This document shows positions 32,700 to 40,540 of a stretch of 40,540 nucleotides of DNA, piece by piece. The stretch comes from an uncultured Lachnospiraceae bacterium (GTDB taxonomy: Bacteria; Bacillota; Clostridia; Lachnospirales; Lachnospiraceae). Every line of letters begins with the position of its first letter. Positions within the stretch are counted from its first letter, which is position 1. Under the pieces are notes generated by a model, which searched no databases, was not told the DNA's origin, and worked only from the letters and a program-made list of their open reading frames with translations. Both the position numbers and the translations under genes were made by a program. Location: positions 1 to 40,540 of the forward strand of contig CAJUOO010000027.1 in assembly GCA_910588535.1 (NCBI GenBank). Direction: 5' to 3'.

Positions 32700-34529
32700 T
32701 TATTCTGTTACCAACAAGGACTCTGCGAGAAACCTAGATACCTCCATCTTCTTATGGTATCGCTCCTTTACATAATAGATGTGCAGTCTCTTTTTTGCCC
32801 TTGTCATCCCCACATAAAACATTCTGCGCTCCTCCTCAATGTCCTCGTCAAGCACAGCCTTTTTATGTGGAATCACCGACTCATTTACATCTGCCAAAAA
32901 CACGGCTTCATATTCCAGACCCTTGGAAGCATGAAGTGTTGACAGCATCACCGCATCCTCCTCCACGGCATGCTTTTCCTGCTGCCTTAGTTCTTCGCGA
33001 TATTCCTCAATATGACAAAACCACTCTCCTGCGTCAGCAAAGCCCTCCGCGCTCTCCTGAAGCTCGTCCAGCACAGAAAACAATTCCTCCGCGCCGATAT
33101 TCTTTGACTCAGCATACTCTCTCAGATAATCCTCATATCCCACCGCCCGACGAATATAGCTGATCGCCGCATAAGGTGGCATATCCTTTATAAACTGAAT
33201 GTCCTCCTTAAGCTTCTCGATTCTATCTGCCATCCAATTCTTATCCTCATAATAAGTGAGCAATCTCTCAAACGAGATCTGTGGTGTATCCAGACAATCC
33301 CTGCTGATATAACGCTTAGGTCGGTTGATAATTTTAAGAAAATTTGCCCTCTCTCTAGAGCCCTCAGCAATTTCTATGTAAGCGCGAATATCTTTGCTGA
33401 TCCAATGATCAAAAATATCCGGCAAGCTCTCCTTTAAGCGAAACGGAATATTATATTCCATCAAATACTCCACCAACAATCTCGCGTCAGTGTTGGTTCT
33501 GAACAATACAGCGATATCAGACCACGCAAGTCCCATCGCCTGATAACTTCGAATCCTTTTTGCAAGCTCCTTATTCTGCGTGGACGGATTTGCAAAAGCG
33601 CGCACCTCCACGGGCTCACCCAGCTCATTGTCTGTATGTATCTGTTTTGGAAAACGCTTTCTATTGCATCCAATCACGCGTCCCGCCGCATCGACAATCG
33701 ACTTGGTGGAACGATAATTTTTCTCCAGCACAATCCTCACTGCACCGGGATACTGCTTTTCGAACCCCAGCATAATCTCTGGCTTCGCTCCCCGAAACCG
33801 ATAGATGGACTGATCGTCATCACCGACCACAAAAAGATTCCTCTCCTCCCCGGCAAGGAGCCTCACAATATCATACTGTGTTTTATTGATATCCTGAAAT
33901 TCATCTATCAAAATATAGCTGTATTTCTTCTGCCATGCAGATAAAATATCAGCGCGCTTTGAAAAAAGCTCATATGTCATTACCAGCATATCATCAAAAT
34001 CTATGTATCCCCCACTCCGAAGCTTTTTCTCATAACCCTTTAAAAAATATAAAAAAACTTCCTTTGAACATGTCTTGGGATAATAATACTCCAAGGAAAG
34101 CCTCTCGCCCTTCACAAGACTTATCTCACCCTGAATTCCTGCAAGCAGCTCCTTCTCGTCCTCTGCGTCCAGCTTGTACTCCCGCATAATCTCGCGAAGC
34201 CACGAAAAAACCTGATCTTGGCGCACAATATTAGAGCCGTCCAAACGGTATGCATATTTTAGGATCTTAAAGAAGACTGCGTGAAAGGTTCCAAAGGATA
34301 CCGAAAGATTTTTCCCTGTCAGACGGACAAAACGCTCCTTCATCTCCGCTGCCGCTGCCTTAGTGAAGGTGACAACCAAGATATTAGAAGGATTCACACC
34401 ACAGTCCTCAATTAATTTCTTTGTCCTGTGAGTGATGACAAGAGTTTTTCCAGAACCGGGACCTGCAAGCACCAGCGCAGGTCCCTTATTATGATTGATT
34501 GCTTGAAGCTGAGAGGAATTAAAGCTCAT
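32700..34529 (-). CDS. UvrD/PcrA-like superfamily 1 DNA helicase
   Basis: The 609-residue protein has the full SF1A motif set: AGPGSGKT, IDEFQDIN, VVGDDDQSIYRFRG, LEKNYRST, STLHASKGLEYE and FYVGMTRAKK. It is shorter than housekeeping PcrA/UvrD (above 700 residues) because the C-terminal extension is absent, so it is probably an accessory UvrD paralogue. It unwinds DNA with 3'-5' polarity, presumably in repair. The start at 34529 overlaps the gltX stop by 11 bases (ATGAGCTTTAA), indicating coupling to gltX. Confidence 0.88.
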   Translation of the reverse strand: MSFNSSQLQAINHNKGPALVLAGPGSGKTLVITHRTKKLIEDCGVNPSNILVVTFTKAAAAEMKERFVRLTGKNLSVSFGTFHAVFFKILKYAYRLDGSNIVRQDQVFSWLREIMREYKLDAEDEKELLAGIQGEISLVKGERLSLEYYYPKTCSKEVFLYFLKGYEKKLRSGGYIDFDDMLVMTYELFSKRADILSAWQKKYSYILIDEFQDINKTQYDIVRLLAGEERNLFVVGDDDQSIYRFRGAKPEIMLGFEKQYPGAVRIVLEKNYRSTKSIVDAAGRVIGCNRKRFPKQIHTDNELGEPVEVRAFANPSTQNKELAKRIRSYQAMGLAWSDIAVLFRTNTDARLLVEYLMEYNIPFRLKESLPDIFDHWISKDIRAYIEIAEGSRERANFLKIINRPKRYISRDCLDTPQISFERLLTYYEDKNWMADRIEKLKEDIQFIKDMPPYAAISYIRRAVGYEDYLREYAESKNIGAEELFSVLDELQESAEGFADAGEWFCHIEEYREELRQQEKHAVEEDAVMLSTLHASKGLEYEAVFLADVNESVIPHKKAVLDEDIEEERRMFYVGMTRAKKRLHIYYVKERYHKKMEVSRFLAESLLVTE

Positions 34530-35979
34530 GAGAAAGCCTCTGTATGCCAATGCGGATTCGGCGCAGGGACTCTTCCTTTCCAAGTAACTCCATCAGCTCT
34601 GTCGCGCCTCCCGGCGTAGACTGTTTGCCGGAAACCGCCGTTCGAAGTGGCCACAGCACATAACCATTTTTCAAACCGTTCTCTGAAATATAGCCAGAAA
34701 TCGCTGTATACAGTGCATCATTCGAATAATCCTCCTGTTGCTCTAACAGCGGAAGAATACCCTTTAACACCTCCAGTGAGGTCTCCTCATTTGTTTTCAT
34801 TTTCTTATGTGTATACATTGTTGTATCATATTCGGGAAGCACGTCAATAAAATCCACTTGATCTTTTATATCAGGAAGGATCTCTATGCGTGTCTTAATC
34901 ATCTCCGCCAGCTTTTTCTTATCAACATCTCTATGAATATATTCTTCAAGATATGGCTTGGCCATCTTATAAAAGACGTCAAAATCCATAGCCTTCAGAT
35001 ATTCTCCGTTCATCCATTTTAGCTTGACAATATCAAATACCGCCGGCGACTTACTGATGCGGCGATAATTAAATTCCTTCACCAGCTCCTCCAAGGAAAA
35101 AATTTCCCTGTTATCCTCTGGACTCCAGCCAAGCAGAGCAATATAATTGACGATCGCCTCAGAAAGAAATCCCTGCTCAATCAGATTCTCAAAAGAAGCA
35201 TCCCCATTTCTCTTCGCCATTTTTTTGTGGTCTGTACCTGTGATCAGAGGAAGATGAATATAGATCGGAGGCTCCCAGCCAAATGCCATATAGAGCCTCT
35301 GATACTTCGGGGAGGAGGACAGATACTCATTTCCTCTCACCACGTGTGAGATCTCCATCAAATGATCATCCACCACATTAGCAAAATTATAGGTTGGATA
35401 GCCGTCTGACTTAATTAAAACCATATCATCCAGCTCAGAATTTTCAACAGAAATATCTCCATATAACTCATCATGGAAGGTTGTCCTTCCCTCCTTTGGA
35501 TTATTCTGCCGAATGACAAACGGCGTGCCCGCCGCAAGCTTCTCCTCCACCTCTTCCTTTGTCAGCCCAAGACAATGCTTATCATAGATGCTTATCTCCT
35601 TGCCCTCCACAACCTCTGTCTTTAACGTAGCCAAACGCTCTTTATCACAAAAGCAGTAGTATGCCTCTCCCTTATCAATAAGCTCCTTCGCATACTTCAT
35701 ATATATGCCGGTCTTCTGCCGCTCACTCTGCACATAGGGTCCATAACCCTTGTCCTTATCCGGGCCTTCATCATGCGCCAGTCCTGCTCTGCCAAGCGTG
35801 CGGTAGATAATTTCTGTCGCTCCCTCCACATACCGTTCTTGATCTGTATCCTCTATTCTTAAAATAAAATCTCCGCCCTCATGCTTTGCAATCAAGTACT
35901 CATACAAAGCTGACCGCAGATTTCCAACATGCATCTTTCCAGTTGGACTCGGCGCGTATCTTACTCTTATTTTACCCAT
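34519..35979 (-). CDS. gltX: Glutamyl-tRNA synthetase
   Basis: The 486-residue class I synthetase has the HIGH-type motif in PSPTGKMHVGNLRSA, the IEDTDQERY block, and the KMSKS-type motif as KKMAKRNG. It charges tRNA-Glu (and in many Firmicutes also tRNA-Gln before amidation). AAGGAGG precedes the ATG and a good sigma-A promoter lies 45 bases upstream. The gene leads a two-gene unit with the helicase. Confidence 0.95.
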   Translation of the reverse strand: MGKIRVRYAPSPTGKMHVGNLRSALYEYLIAKHEGGDFILRIEDTDQERYVEGATEIIYRTLGRAGLAHDEGPDKDKGYGPYVQSERQKTGIYMKYAKELIDKGEAYYCFCDKERLATLKTEVVEGKEISIYDKHCLGLTKEEVEEKLAAGTPFVIRQNNPKEGRTTFHDELYGDISVENSELDDMVLIKSDGYPTYNFANVVDDHLMEISHVVRGNEYLSSSPKYQRLYMAFGWEPPIYIHLPLITGTDHKKMAKRNGDASFENLIEQGFLSEAIVNYIALLGWSPEDNREIFSLEELVKEFNYRRISKSPAVFDIVKLKWMNGEYLKAMDFDVFYKMAKPYLEEYIHRDVDKKKLAEMIKTRIEILPDIKDQVDFIDVLPEYDTTMYTHKKMKTNEETSLEVLKGILPLLEQQEDYSNDALYTAISGYISENGLKNGYVLWPLRTAVSGKQSTPGGATELMELLGKEESLRRIRIGIQRLSHEL

Positions 35980-36020
35980 CTTTTCCTCCTTATTGCACTT
36001 TCATTAATAACATTAATCCG

Positions 36021-36049
36021 ATTATATATCAGCCCAACAAGAAAAACAA
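36021..36049 (-). promoter_or_regulatory. Sigma-A promoter of gltX
   Basis: On the minus strand TTGTTT and TATAAT are separated by 17 bases, about 45 bases before the gltX start. No T-box leader is seen. Confidence 0.65.
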
Positions 36050-36130
36050 GATATTTTTCAATTCTCCTATTTTATAAAATACTGTGTTATCCATTTCACA
36101 AAAGGAGCCATATCACCAGCCCGCTTTTCC

Positions 36131-36159
36131 TTGCTTTTTTGCTTATTTTCTCCTATAAT
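36131..36159 (+). promoter_or_regulatory. Sigma-A promoter of the sirtuin-like gene
   Basis: TTGCTT and TATAAT are separated by 17 bases, 40 bases before the ATG at 36199. Confidence 0.65.
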
Positions 36160-36198
36160 AGAATCAACAAAGTGAATATTCAAAAAGGCGGTGATTCT

Positions 36199-36924
36199 AT
36201 GGCATATGATGTTCTAAGAAATTCAATTCTCAATCATAACAGTATCGTATTTATGAGCGGCATCAGCTTCACACGTGAGCTTGGGATTCCCTATTTTACA
36301 GATGTGTCAGAAGCCTATGATGTCGAGCAGACCTATCGGTATTCACCGGAGGATCTGTTTAGCTCGGCGTTCTACAGCACCCGCCCGGATCTGTTCTTCC
36401 GGTATTACCGTAATCGGGTACTGCACCTTGACATAAAGCCAAATGACGCTTATTATGCTCTGGTACGTTTAGAGCGGGCCGGAAAGCTGAAAGCTATTAT
36501 CACGCGAAATATTTATGGCATACACCGCCTTGCCGGAAATCAAAAAGTTATCGAATTATACGGCAACGTCCATTTTAATACATGCATCCGCTGTGGCGCC
36601 TCCTACCCTGCCTCATATATAAAGGAAAGCCACGGCATCCCAAAATGTGAGCGCTGTCAGGGTGCCATCCGCCCCGGCGTCAGTTTTTATGGAGATATGA
36701 TTGACAATGGCCGCGTCACGGCTGCTGCTGATGCCATCTCCCACGCTGATATGCTAATTATTGGCGGCACACATCTGGACTCATACCTTGCCAAGCGCTT
36801 TTTGCAATACTTCGAGGGCAAAGAATTGGTTTTAATTAATTCAGAAAAGCACTATTCCGATCGAAGAGCTTCCATTACTATCTACGATACTTTAAGCAAT
36901 GTGCTTCCACAGGTCATTCCATAA
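36199..36924 (+). CDS. Sir2 (sirtuin) homologue with substituted active site
   Basis: The 241-residue protein aligns over its whole length with NAD-dependent Sir2 deacetylases and keeps the four zinc cysteines (C129, C132, C150, C153). Key catalytic positions differ. The TGAGIS motif reads FMSGIS (18-23), TQNID reads TRNIY (102-106), and the catalytic His of ELHG is Tyr (ELYG, Y121). GTSL reads GTHL (191-193). Deacetylation therefore looks unlikely, while the fold and perhaps ligand binding may be kept. The start is chosen because AAGGCGGTG lies upstream and a promoter fits; a longer frame upstream is not protein-like. A normal paralogue may exist elsewhere. Confidence 0.85.
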   Translation: MAYDVLRNSILNHNSIVFMSGISFTRELGIPYFTDVSEAYDVEQTYRYSPEDLFSSAFYSTRPDLFFRYYRNRVLHLDIKPNDAYYALVRLERAGKLKAIITRNIYGIHRLAGNQKVIELYGNVHFNTCIRCGASYPASYIKESHGIPKCERCQGAIRPGVSFYGDMIDNGRVTAAADAISHADMLIIGGTHLDSYLAKRFLQYFEGKELVLINSEKHYSDRRASITIYDTLSNVLPQVIP

Positions 36925-36969
36925 CTGGCATGGTCAAATAATCGTTCATTGGCTATTTTGAAATATCCA

Positions 36970-37012
36970 CTCCTGTGTATAATTTATAAATAAAACAAAT
37001 GATACACAGGAG
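36970..37012. promoter_or_regulatory. Inverted repeat spanning the -10 box and Shine-Dalgarno of the ECF gene
   Basis: CTCCTGTGTAT (36970-36980) and ATACACAGGAG (37002-37012) are perfect 11-base arms with a 21-base AT-rich gap. A TATAAT box (36978-36983) starts within the left arm, and the right arm contains most of the AGGAGG ribosome binding site. It may be an operator bound by a regulator, or, if transcription starts upstream, a hairpin that hides the ribosome binding site. Confidence 0.6.
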
Positions 37013-37020
37013 GTTTTATA

Positions 37021-37620
37021 ATGAAATCATTAGAACTAAGTAAATCAGATCAACATACCCTAACCAAAAAGCTTGCACAGGCGGCATTGTGCACTGCGCT
37101 CTGTTATATTGGTTTTACCTTTTTTAAGATTGATATTCCAGTGGGCACAGAAAAGACCGCCTTTCATCTGGGCAATGTATTTTGTGTACTCGCTGCCCTT
37201 CTGACTGGCGGTCTATATGGGGGACTTGCCGGTGCAATCGGTATGACCATCGCTGATCTAACCACCGGTTATGTCACCAGCGCACCGAAAACCTTTTTCT
37301 TAAAGCTTTGCATTGGACTGATAGTTGGATTTGTAGCACATAAGCTCTGTAAGCTGAACCAGAACGATCACTCCCCGCGCTATACTGCAGTGGTCACTGT
37401 ACTCTCAGCGACGGCAGGAATGGTATTTAATATTATCGCCGATCCAATTGTAGGATATTTCTATAAAACTTATATACTGGGCGTGCCTCAGGATCTGTCC
37501 GCAGCACTGGCAAAAATTGGAGCTATCACCACCTCTGTCAACGCTGTGCTTGCCGTGGTAGTAGCATCCATTCTCTACCTTGCACTCCGCCCAGCACTTA
37601 AGAAAGCAAATCTGCTGTAA
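37021..37620 (+). CDS. ECF transporter substrate-binding (S) component
   Basis: The 199-residue hydrophobic protein has about five to six membrane helices and the small-residue-rich segment LLTGGLYGGLAGAIGMTIAD typical of ECF S components. ECF systems import vitamins and related micronutrients, using shared EcfA/EcfT energy subunits not encoded here. The substrate cannot be told from sequence. AGGAGG precedes the ATG. It converges with the GH13-like gene: only five bases separate the stops and no terminator lies between. Confidence 0.85.
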   Translation: MKSLELSKSDQHTLTKKLAQAALCTALCYIGFTFFKIDIPVGTEKTAFHLGNVFCVLAALLTGGLYGGLAGAIGMTIADLTTGYVTSAPKTFFLKLCIGLIVGFVAHKLCKLNQNDHSPRYTAVVTVLSATAGMVFNIIADPIVGYFYKTYILGVPQDLSAALAKIGAITTSVNAVLAVVVASILYLALRPALKKANLL

Positions 37621-37625
37621 ACCTT

Positions 37626-39473
37626 CTACAAGCCAATTAAGATGGTTCCGCTTCTGGGAGCAGCCATGTACTCCTTCTGGTCTTCCAGAAGGAGCTTTTC
37701 ATTTAAGAAATCTCCCTTTCCCTCACCTGTGCACAGAAGCTTATGCCAAGACTTTCCCTTTGGAAGCTTCGGAAGCGCCAAGATGTGTTCCTCCCAGTGA
37801 GAATTAAATGCTAAATAAAAGAAATTATCCGGCTTTTCTCCTATATATCTCGCATATTCCCCACAATACATAATGCCAAAATGCCTGCTGTAGGTATCAG
37901 GCTCTGGATACCATGCACGCGTCCCGTGACAAGAAATATCAGGGTATCCATTTTTTCCGTAATCCATATTTCTGAGAGGGCTTGGCATATGAAAGATCCG
38001 ATGCTTTTTTCGAAAAGCGATCAGCTCTTTGGTAAAGGCAAGCAGGGAAGCTCTATTCTGATTCAGGTTCCAGTTTATCCACGAGATCTCATTGTCCTGA
38101 CACCATGCATTATTATTTCCACCCTTGGTCCTGCCAAACTCATCTCCTGCCAAGAGCATCGGTATCCCTTGACTTAAAAATACCAGAAGCAGTCCATTCC
38201 TCATCTGCCTATGTCTGCGCTCTAACACCTTACGTCTTCTGGACTCTCCTTCCTCCCCACAATTCCAGCTATAATTGTACGCCCTTCCGTCTTGATTATC
38301 CTCTCCATTCTTCTCATTATGTTTTTTTTCATAGGTGACACTATCGTAAAGTGTCAGGCTGTCATGGTTGGCGATATAGTTCACCACCGTATGTCCTTGA
38401 AAATTCAAACTTATGCGATAAATGAGCGGCTGAATCTGCCCGTCGTCTCCTTTTAGGAATTTTCTAGCCTCCACCATAAATCCATCATGAAATTCCGCCA
38501 GATGCTTTCTCTCATTCTCCGCCTGCAAAGCGTTGTCGTCCCACCACAAGCCAAAAAGCTTTGTGGAGGCCAGCAGCGGATCTTCTGAAAGCACCTGCAT
38601 TGGAGCCACATCCGAATTAATATGAAAACCATCCACATGATAAGAAAGCACCCAATAACGCAGACATTCCAGAATAAATTCCTTCCTTGTCCCCGGAACA
38701 AAATAAAACTCCATACAAAGCTCTATTCCATTTCTGTGAAGCTCCTTAACCAATTCTTTAAACTCTGTGTATGCCTCCTTATGTCCAGCATAGGACGCCT
38801 TTGGAGAAAAATAATAAGCCTTCGTATATCCCCAATAATTAACACAAGAAGATACTGCAACAGGCTCACCAGAACTTATCTCCTCGGCTTCTGCTATCTC
38901 CTCAAATTCATATGCCGGCAACAGTTCTATCATCGTGATGCCAAGCTCCTTAAAATATGGAATTTTCTCCTGTATTCCCGCAAAGGTTCCCTTTGCCTTA
39001 ACATGTGAAGAAGAGTGTTTTGTAAATCCCCTAACGTGAAGCCGATATAAAATGGTATCCTCCATCGGCGTACCTAGCGGTTTGTCTCCCTCCCAGTCAA
39101 AATCATCGGTAAAGCAGAGCGCGCAGCTCTCCTTCTCCGCCCTTTTTCCAAACTTCTCCCTGTCTGATAGATATCTGGCATAACAGTCCGTCTGTACCTT
39201 ACTGCCAATCTGAAAATTATAAGCAAACTTATCCGGCAGTCCCTCCACCTTCATACATATAATTCTGCCTGTCCTTCCAGACTCTGGAAATGGCAGGGCT
39301 GCTATCAACTTTTTTTTCTTCTTGGCTGTCTTTCCGTATATTAATAATTTCACTGGCTCCGACTCTGGAGCCTGTACAGAAACATTGACGCCGTCCGATT
39401 CTCTGGTCAATCCCATGGGGAACGGGTGACCTTCCTTAATGTTGTAATTATTGTCGTCAAATTCTCTCGTCAT
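37626..39473 (-). CDS. GH13 isoamylase/glycogen-debranching homologue lacking catalytic residues
   Basis: The 615-residue protein has the debranching-enzyme layout: an N-terminal beta domain (about 1-120), a TIM barrel and a C-terminal beta domain. YRLHVRGFTKHSS, LLPAYEFEE and FLSQGIPMLLAGDEFGRTKGGNNNAWC are typical GlgX/isoamylase segments. The active site is not: region I DVVYNHT is replaced by MEFYFVPGT (near 256-264), region II GFRFD by GFHIN (N286 at the nucleophile), and region III IAEPWD by FGLWWD (L309 at the acid/base). Region IV NHD (D371) is kept. It probably binds glucans rather than cleaving them. GAGG precedes the ATG, 21 bases after exoA. Confidence 0.85.
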   Translation of the reverse strand: MTREFDDNNYNIKEGHPFPMGLTRESDGVNVSVQAPESEPVKLLIYGKTAKKKKKLIAALPFPESGRTGRIICMKVEGLPDKFAYNFQIGSKVQTDCYARYLSDREKFGKRAEKESCALCFTDDFDWEGDKPLGTPMEDTILYRLHVRGFTKHSSSHVKAKGTFAGIQEKIPYFKELGITMIELLPAYEFEEIAEAEEISSGEPVAVSSCVNYWGYTKAYYFSPKASYAGHKEAYTEFKELVKELHRNGIELCMEFYFVPGTRKEFILECLRYWVLSYHVDGFHINSDVAPMQVLSEDPLLASTKLFGLWWDDNALQAENERKHLAEFHDGFMVEARKFLKGDDGQIQPLIYRISLNFQGHTVVNYIANHDSLTLYDSVTYEKKHNEKNGEDNQDGRAYNYSWNCGEEGESRRRKVLERRHRQMRNGLLLVFLSQGIPMLLAGDEFGRTKGGNNNAWCQDNEISWINWNLNQNRASLLAFTKELIAFRKKHRIFHMPSPLRNMDYGKNGYPDISCHGTRAWYPEPDTYSRHFGIMYCGEYARYIGEKPDNFFYLAFNSHWEEHILALPKLPKGKSWHKLLCTGEGKGDFLNEKLLLEDQKEYMAAPRSGTILIGL

Positions 39474-39494
39474 CGTTCCTCACAATCTGCTTAT

Positions 39495-40247
39495 CTATTC
39501 TATTATCAATTCTATCGGGCAATGATCCGATCCTTGGATCTCCGATCGGACTTTTGCATCTCTCAAACGCCCCTCCATCGATTTCGAAGCGCAAAAATAA
39601 TCAATGCGCCATCCCACATTTCTCACCCTTGCTTGGCGCATATATGACCACCATGTATAACATTCTGCCTTATCAGGATAAAAATAGCGGAAGGTGTCGA
39701 TAAAGCCACTCTCCAGAAGGCTTATAAATTTCCCCCGCTCTTCATCGGTAAATCCTGAATTTTTGTGATTCATATCTGGATTTTTCAAATCAATATCCTG
39801 ATGTGCCACATTCATATCTCCGCAGACAATTACCCCCTTTTTCTCTGTAAGCCCTGTCAGGTACGCACGGAAGGAATCCTCCCACTGCATCCGGTAAGCA
39901 AGACGCGTGAGATCTCTTTTTGAATTTGGCGTGTACACAGTCACTAGGTAGAAATCGTCATATTCCAGAGTGATAACTCTTCCCTCCGTGTCATGTTCCA
40001 ACACACCTATCCCAAACGTCTCCGACACAGGCTTTCTCTTAGTAAAAACAGCAGTGCCCGAATATCCCTTCTTCACTGCATAGTTCCAATACTGCCAATA
40101 ACCGGGCAGATCCATGGTAATCTGTCCTTCTTGCAATTTACTTTCCTGAATACAGAAAATATCTGCATCCTCCTGCAGGAAAAAATTCATAAATCCCTTT
40201 TCCACACAGGCTCTAAGTCCGTTTACATTCCATGAAATTAATTTCAT
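39495..40247 (-). CDS. Exodeoxyribonuclease III (AP endonuclease)
   Basis: The 250-residue EEP-family nuclease has ISWNVNGLRA, IQESKL (metal Glu), YTPNS, GDMNVAH and the terminal SDHCPI motif. It cuts DNA at abasic sites, which would follow on from the OGG glycosylase encoded elsewhere in the window. It is the ExoIII/ExoA type. The start at 40247 follows GGGA by a few bases. A strong promoter lies upstream, and the GH13-like gene follows 21 bases downstream. Confidence 0.93.
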   Translation of the reverse strand: MKLISWNVNGLRACVEKGFMNFFLQEDADIFCIQESKLQEGQITMDLPGYWQYWNYAVKKGYSGTAVFTKRKPVSETFGIGVLEHDTEGRVITLEYDDFYLVTVYTPNSKRDLTRLAYRMQWEDSFRAYLTGLTEKKGVIVCGDMNVAHQDIDLKNPDMNHKNSGFTDEERGKFISLLESGFIDTFRYFYPDKAECYTWWSYMRQARVRNVGWRIDYFCASKSMEGRLRDAKVRSEIQGSDHCPIELIIE

Positions 40248-40285
40248 GTCTTCCCTGCCCTCTGTCATTCATGTACTTGCTTTCT

Positions 40286-40314
40286 ATTATACCTAAAGAA
40301 TATTTATTTTTCAA
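40286..40314 (-). promoter_or_regulatory. Sigma-A promoter of the exonuclease III - GH13 unit
   Basis: On the minus strand TTGAAA and TATAAT are separated by exactly 17 bases, about 40 bases before the start codon. This is the best promoter match in the window. Confidence 0.75.
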
Positions 40315-40322
40315 CCTTTCCC

Positions 40323-40364
40323 ACAAGGAATTTCACAGCAATCGCAATTATTAAATTCCCTTGT
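40323..40364. promoter_or_regulatory. Inverted repeats upstream of the exonuclease promoter
   Basis: ACAAGGAATTT (40323-40333) and AAATTCCCTTGT (40353-40364) pair with one bulge, nine bases beyond the -35 box. TGTATAA-AA-TTATACA follows at 40362-40377. One may bind a regulator; AT-richness limits confidence. Confidence 0.35.
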
Positions 40365-40378
40365 ATAAAATTATACAT

Positions 40379-40414
40379 AAAAAAGACACCTCTTTATAAA
40401 AAGTGCCCCTTTTA
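40379..40414 (-). terminator. Weak terminator for a minus-strand gene beyond the window
   Basis: On the minus strand AAAAGGGGCAC pairs imperfectly with GTGTCTTTT and is followed by TTAT. It would end transcription entering from the right edge, before the exonuclease promoter. Confidence 0.45.
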
Positions 40415-40499
40415 TCCATTCTTATTCTTACTTTTCTTGTCTACAGATTTTAAAAGATATTTTTTATAAAATATATTTATATAATTTATCCTGAATTAT

Positions 40500-40532
40500 T
40501 CACGGCTACGCCGTGAAAGTGGCTGAAAGCCA
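40500..40532. repeat. Two adjoining small hairpins at the right edge
   Basis: TCACGGC-TAC-GCCGTGA (40500-40516) and TGGCT-GAA-AGCCA (40520-40532) are perfect stem-loops three bases apart. They may be part of a repeat or terminator cut by the window end. Confidence 0.45.
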
Positions 40533-40540
40533 TATGGTTA

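Noticed and set aside
35980..36020. T-box leader upstream of gltX
   Set aside because: The promoter lies only about 45 bases from the start codon, leaving no space for the T-box stem, specifier loop and antiterminator.
35929..36198. N-terminal extension of the sirtuin-like gene
   Set aside because: The upstream 90 codons overlap the gltX start and promoter and both intergenic promoters; the product is not Sir2-like. The ATG at 36199 has a suitable ribosome binding site and gives normal Sir2 length.

Overview
This window reads as chromosomal DNA of a gut or rumen Lachnospiraceae-type bacterium (Firmicutes, Clostridia). The evidence is strong AGGAGG-type ribosome binding sites, sigma-A promoters of the TTGNNN-17-TATAAT type, the addBA (RexAB-type) recombination genes, a DUF1292 protein, a DUF4037/DUF4125 cassette, and a secreted pectinase ending in choline-binding-like cell wall repeats. 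Species cannot be fixed from sequence reading alone. I see no rRNA, tRNA, CRISPR array, prophage or insertion sequence with a transposase.

Layout. Positions 1-7.4 kb are a minus-strand run: SDR oxidoreductase, an intracellular GH2 glycosidase, folC, a 45-residue conserved-looking protein and a zinc-ribbon/TPR membrane protein ending in a clear terminator. Positions 7.4-14 kb hold one 2157-residue secreted pectinase combining a pectin methylesterase (CE8) and a pectate lyase (PL1); it has its own promoter with a palindrome in the spacer. Positions 14.1-17.2 kb carry an HD phosphohydrolase, an OGG-type DNA glycosylase, a candidate structured small RNA and holA. Positions 17.2-26.8 kb are a tightly packed operon: TPR protein, DUF4037 nucleotidyltransferase-like protein, DUF4125 protein, addB, addA, then holA. 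Positions 26.9-30.6 kb contain a membrane-anchored FMN_bind-like protein, NAD+ synthetase, a disordered Arg/Asn-rich protein and a DUF1292 protein. Positions 30.6-31.1 kb hold two inverted copies of a palindromic repeat. Positions 31.2-36 kb carry a hemerythrin-REC fusion, a UvrD/PcrA-like helicase and gltX. Positions 36-40.3 kb carry a sirtuin homologue, an ECF transporter S component, a GH13 debranching-enzyme homologue and exodeoxyribonuclease III.

Functional themes are DNA repair (AddAB, OGG, ExoIII, UvrD-like helicase, HolA) and pectin/plant polysaccharide use (CE8-PL1, GH2, SDR). The least ordinary items are: (1) a family of palindromic repeats with a conserved core and arms that differ between copies yet are perfectly self-complementary within each copy, including covarying inner stems; (2) two enzyme homologues flanking the ECF gene, a sirtuin and a GH13 protein, that appear to have lost their catalytic residues while keeping the fold; (3) a promoter-two hairpins-U-tract unit at about 16.04-16.20 kb that looks like an undescribed small RNA; (4) a perfect 11-bp inverted repeat that overlaps both the -10 box and the Shine-Dalgarno of the ECF gene.
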